Position numbers and translations under genes: made by a program | Shown here: positions 61,510 to 64,000 of the stretch, in pieces | Numbering within the stretch: the stretch's first letter is position 1 | How the letters are laid out: each line of letters starts with the position of its first letter | Notes under the pieces: model-generated | The model's database searches: none | Told to the model about the DNA's origin: nothing | What the model saw: the letters and a program-made list of their open reading frames with translations, nothing else | NCBI RefSeq assembly: GCF_016899935.1 | Contig: NZ_JACJJK010000007.1 | Location: 44,701-108,700, forward strand | Origin: Olsenella uli | Lineage (GTDB): Bacteria > Actinomycetota > Coriobacteriia > Coriobacteriales > Atopobiaceae | Reading direction: 5' to 3' | DNA: 64,000 bases

Positions 61510-63735
61510 CTACTTCCCGAACGTGTCGCGGTCGGGGGCGATGGCCTTCATCGCGTCGATCGTGCGCGAGAAGAGCTCGTCGAGCTCCCAGCCGCAGAGC
61601 TCGGCGCCCTGCCGGATGACGTCGCGGTTGCAGCCGGCGGCGAAGCGCTTGTCCTTGAACTTCTTCTTGAGCGACTTCACCTCGAAATCCATGACGGACT
61701 TGCTCGGGCGCATGATCACGGCCGCGCCGATGAGGCCCGTGAGCTCATCCACGGCAAAGAGGACCTTCTCCATGGGGAGCTCGGGCGCCGGCAGGTCGGG
61801 GTTGTTCATCGAGTTGTGCGACTGGATCGCGCGAATCAGCTCCTCGGAGCCGCCCGCCGCGCGGATGAGCTCCGCCGCATAGGTGGTGTGGCCCACGGGG
61901 TCGTCGGCATGCTCCTCCCAGTCGAGGTCGTGCAGGATGCCCACGACCTCCCAGAAGTCGGCGTTGTCGGGGTCCATCTCATCGGCGAAGACGCGCATCA
62001 CGCCGCCCACGGTCTCACCGTGCTCGATGTGGAACTCCTCGTGGTTGTGCTCGGCGAGAAGCGCGAGCGCGGCGTCGCGGTCAATCCCGGCGACGAGCGC
62101 CACAGGGCTCTCGGCGGCCGCAGCCGTGACCTTCTCGCTGTCCGCCGCGATGTCGTCCACCGAGGCCGCCGTGTTGTCCGTCACGACGCCCGCGACCTGC
62201 GCCTGGATGTCCGCGCGCGTCACCGTCTCCGGCTTCATGGCCGGGAAGAGCAGCACGTCGCGGATCGCCGGCTGGTCGCAGAAGAGCATGACCATGCGGT
62301 CGATGCCGTAGCCGATGCCGCCCGCCGGCGGCATGCCGTACTCGAGCGCGCGCACGTAGTCGTAGTCGTAGCCCATGGCCTCGTCGTCGCCCAGGCCCTT
62401 GGCCGCCACCTGCTCGGCGAAGCGACCCGCCTGGTCCACCGGGTCGTTGAGCTCGGAGAAGGCGTTGGCGTACTCGTGACCGGCAATGACCAGCTCAGAG
62501 CGGTCGGTGAGGCGCGGGTCCTCGGGCTTGCGCTTGGAGAGCGGGGAGACCTCCTCGGGATAGTCGCACACGAACGTGGGGTTCACGATGGTCTTCTCGC
62601 CCAGCTCGTCGTAGAGCTCAAAGAGCAGCTTGCCGGCACCCCAGCTGGGCTGGACCTCGATGCCGTGCTTCTCGCAGAGCTCGCGCAGGTGCTCGATCGG
62701 CGTGTCCATGTCCACGTGCTCGCCCACGCACTCGGAGGCGATCTCGGAGAGCGGGCGGCTGGCCCACTCGCCGGACATGTCGATCTTTTGCCCCTGGTAG
62801 GTGATGACCTCGTGGCCCTCCTCGCAGCCGCAGACCTCGCGCGCGATCATCTTGAAGAGGTCCTGCGAGAGGCGCTTCATCGTGGAAAGGTCGCCGTAGG
62901 CGCAGTAGGCCTCCATCGAGGTGAACTCGGGGTTGTGCGTGAGGTCCATGCCCTCGTTGCGGAAGTTGCGGCCGATCTCAAAGACGCGCTCAAGGCCGCC
63001 CACTATGCAACGCTTGAGCGGCAGCTCGGTGGCGATGCGCAGGTAGAAGTCGCGGTCGAGCGCGTTGAAGTGCGTCACGAACGGCTTGGCGTTGGCGCCG
63101 CCGAGGATGGCGTGCATCATCGGCGTCTCGACCTCCATGTAGCCGTCGGCCTCCATGAAGCGGCGGATGAGGGAGACGATCCGGCTGCGCTTGCGGAAGA
63201 CGTCGCGCACCTCGGGGTTCATGATGAGGTCGAGGTAGCGCTGGCGGTAGCGGACCTCGCGGTCGGTGAGGCCGTGGAACTTCTCGGGCAGCGGGCGCAG
63301 CGCCTTGGAGAGCACGGTGAGCGAGCTCGGCGAGACGGAGAGCTGGCCGCGGCGGGTGCGCAGGACGGTGCCCGCGGCACCCACGATGTCGCCGAGGTCC
63401 AGGTTGGCGAGAAGCGCCCAGCCCTCGTCGCCCAGCACGTCGCGACGGCAGAAGAGCTGGATGGAGCCCGTCACGTCCTCGACCACGACGAACGCTGCCT
63501 TGCCCTGCTTGCGCAGCGCCCGGATGCGGCCGGCGACGCTCACCACGTCCTCGGTGTCGGTGCCGTCCGCGAGCTCCGCGTACTTCTCGTCCAGCTCGGC
63601 GGCGTGGGCCGTGACCTCGGAGGCGATGGGGTACGGGTTCACGCCGGCGCCGATGAGGGCCTGGCGGCGGGCGCGGCGCATCGTCCGCTCGTCGGTGGTG
63701 GCGCCTGCGGCGCCGGTGGTGGCGTTGTCGGCCAT
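61510..63735 (-). CDS. lysS: Lysine--tRNA ligase fused to a C-terminal HD-domain hydrolase
   Basis: A 741-residue protein. Residues 1 to about 515 are a class II LysRS: OB fold with SVAGRIRALRKQGKAAFVVV, motif 1 around EVETPMMHAILGGANAKPF, motif 2 FEIGRNFRNEGMDLTHNPEF, motif 3 GYGIDRMVMLF. From about 565 an HD domain follows (HNHEEFHIEHGETVGGVMRV, then GILHDLDWEEH, and a later QSHN and DELTGLIGAAVIMRPSKSV), which in other bacteria is a separate protein of about 190 residues. The start follows AAAGGA. Confidence 0.93.
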   Translation of the reverse strand: MADNATTGAAGATTDERTMRRARRQALIGAGVNPYPIASEVTAHAAELDEKYAELADGTDTEDVVSVAGRIRALRKQGKAAFVVVEDVTGSIQLFCRRDVLGDEGWALLANLDLGDIVGAAGTVLRTRRGQLSVSPSSLTVLSKALRPLPEKFHGLTDREVRYRQRYLDLIMNPEVRDVFRKRSRIVSLIRRFMEADGYMEVETPMMHAILGGANAKPFVTHFNALDRDFYLRIATELPLKRCIVGGLERVFEIGRNFRNEGMDLTHNPEFTSMEAYCAYGDLSTMKRLSQDLFKMIAREVCGCEEGHEVITYQGQKIDMSGEWASRPLSEIASECVGEHVDMDTPIEHLRELCEKHGIEVQPSWGAGKLLFELYDELGEKTIVNPTFVCDYPEEVSPLSKRKPEDPRLTDRSELVIAGHEYANAFSELNDPVDQAGRFAEQVAAKGLGDDEAMGYDYDYVRALEYGMPPAGGIGYGIDRMVMLFCDQPAIRDVLLFPAMKPETVTRADIQAQVAGVVTDNTAASVDDIAADSEKVTAAAAESPVALVAGIDRDAALALLAEHNHEEFHIEHGETVGGVMRVFADEMDPDNADFWEVVGILHDLDWEEHADDPVGHTTYAAELIRAAGGSEELIRAIQSHNSMNNPDLPAPELPMEKVLFAVDELTGLIGAAVIMRPSKSVMDFEVKSLKKKFKDKRFAAGCNRDVIRQGAELCGWELDELFSRTIDAMKAIAPDRDTFGK

Positions 63736-63753
63736 GGGGGTCCTTTCAGATAA

Positions 63754-63790
63754 GGCGCCCCGCACCTGCTTGCCGCAGACACGGGGCGCC
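63754..63790. terminator. Hairpin between greA and lysS
   Basis: GGCGCCCCG and CGGGGCGCC with an inner CTGC/GCAG pair, 26 nt past the greA stop and 19 nt before the lysS ATG. No T-run, and its place close to the lysS ribosome site means it could also be an attenuator. Confidence 0.6.
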
Positions 63791-63815
63791 ACGCTTGCTT
63801 GGGTGAGGAAGTAGC

Positions 63816-64000
63816 CTAGCGGGAGATCCCCGTGATGGTGTACTTCCGCGTCTTGCCGGACGGCGCGACGACCTCGATCTTGTCGCCCTTCTCGTGACCC
63901 ACGAGGGCCTTGCCCACGGGGGACTCCACGGAGATGCGGTGCTCGAGGGAGTTGGTCTCGGTGGTGCCCACGATGCTGAACGTAGACCGCTTGCCCTTCT
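63816..64000 (-). CDS. greA: Transcription elongation factor GreA (partial, C-terminal part)
   Basis: About 60 residues at the right edge: KGKRSTFSIVGTTETNSLEH, SPVGKALVGHEKGD, then KYTITGISR. This is the FKBP-like C-terminal domain of GreA, which rescues backtracked polymerase; the N-terminal coiled coil is beyond the window. greA-lysS adjacency is common in Gram-positives. Confidence 0.93.
   Translation of the reverse strand, partial: KGKRSTFSIVGTTETNSLEHRISVESPVGKALVGHEKGDKIEVVAPSGKTRKYTITGISR

Overview
The window is a high-GC bacterial chromosome segment made almost entirely of housekeeping genes, all on the minus strand except one (the biotin ligase gene birA at 35058-35780). Gene order, base composition, the zinc-binding S14/L33/L36/L24 proteins, a fused AccD-AccA carboxyltransferase and FabK as the enoyl reductase suggest an actinobacterium of the class Coriobacteriia, plausibly an Olsenella/Atopobium-like genus. 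That assignment is inference from gene content, not a database match.

Reading along the transcribed (minus) strand from the right: greA (partial) and a lysS fused to an HD hydrolase; an unknown PD-(D/E)XK-like gene; clpC, disA, ispD, ispF, a zinc-ribbon gene, cysS, rlmB and a NYN RNase, an order like that of Firmicutes; then tRNA-Thr, tRNA-Tyr, tRNA-Thr, tRNA-Met and tuf, rpmG, tRNA-Trp, secE, nusG, rplK, rplA, rplJ, rplL, rpoB and rpoC. This last block keeps the order of the E. coli tufB-rpoBC region. The next block is a complete type II fatty-acid operon (fabH, acpP, fabK, fabD, fabG, fabF, accB, fabZ, accC, accDA, and a DegV/FakB-like gene), divergent from birA. It is followed by two paralogous zinc-ribbon membrane proteins, then the str operon (rpsL, rpsG, fusA, rpsJ), a LytTR two-component module and two phosphatases, and finally the S10, spc and alpha ribosomal operons with secY, adk, map, infA, and a truncated rpsD at the left edge.

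The genes are mostly ordinary; the spacers are not. At least four intergenic regions contain short sequence words repeated at a fixed pitch and arranged in inverted blocks: a 31-nt pitch at 35800-36480, 40 nt at 15451-15675, 19 nt at 23191-23338, and a 32-31-38 register kept in three dispersed copies at 50843, 59860 and 61349. A second word, CTTCTCGCCC/GGGCGAGAAG, is strongly over-represented and often bounds hairpins or these arrays. One such structured spacer lies inside the spc operon between rplX and rplE, with a terminator-like hairpin and a new promoter.

The most unusual protein system is the LytTR module: one membrane protein carries an intact phospho-acceptor histidine box but no ATPase domain, and the next carries the ATPase domain but has lost the histidine, so together they look like one sensor kinase divided into two complementary subunits.
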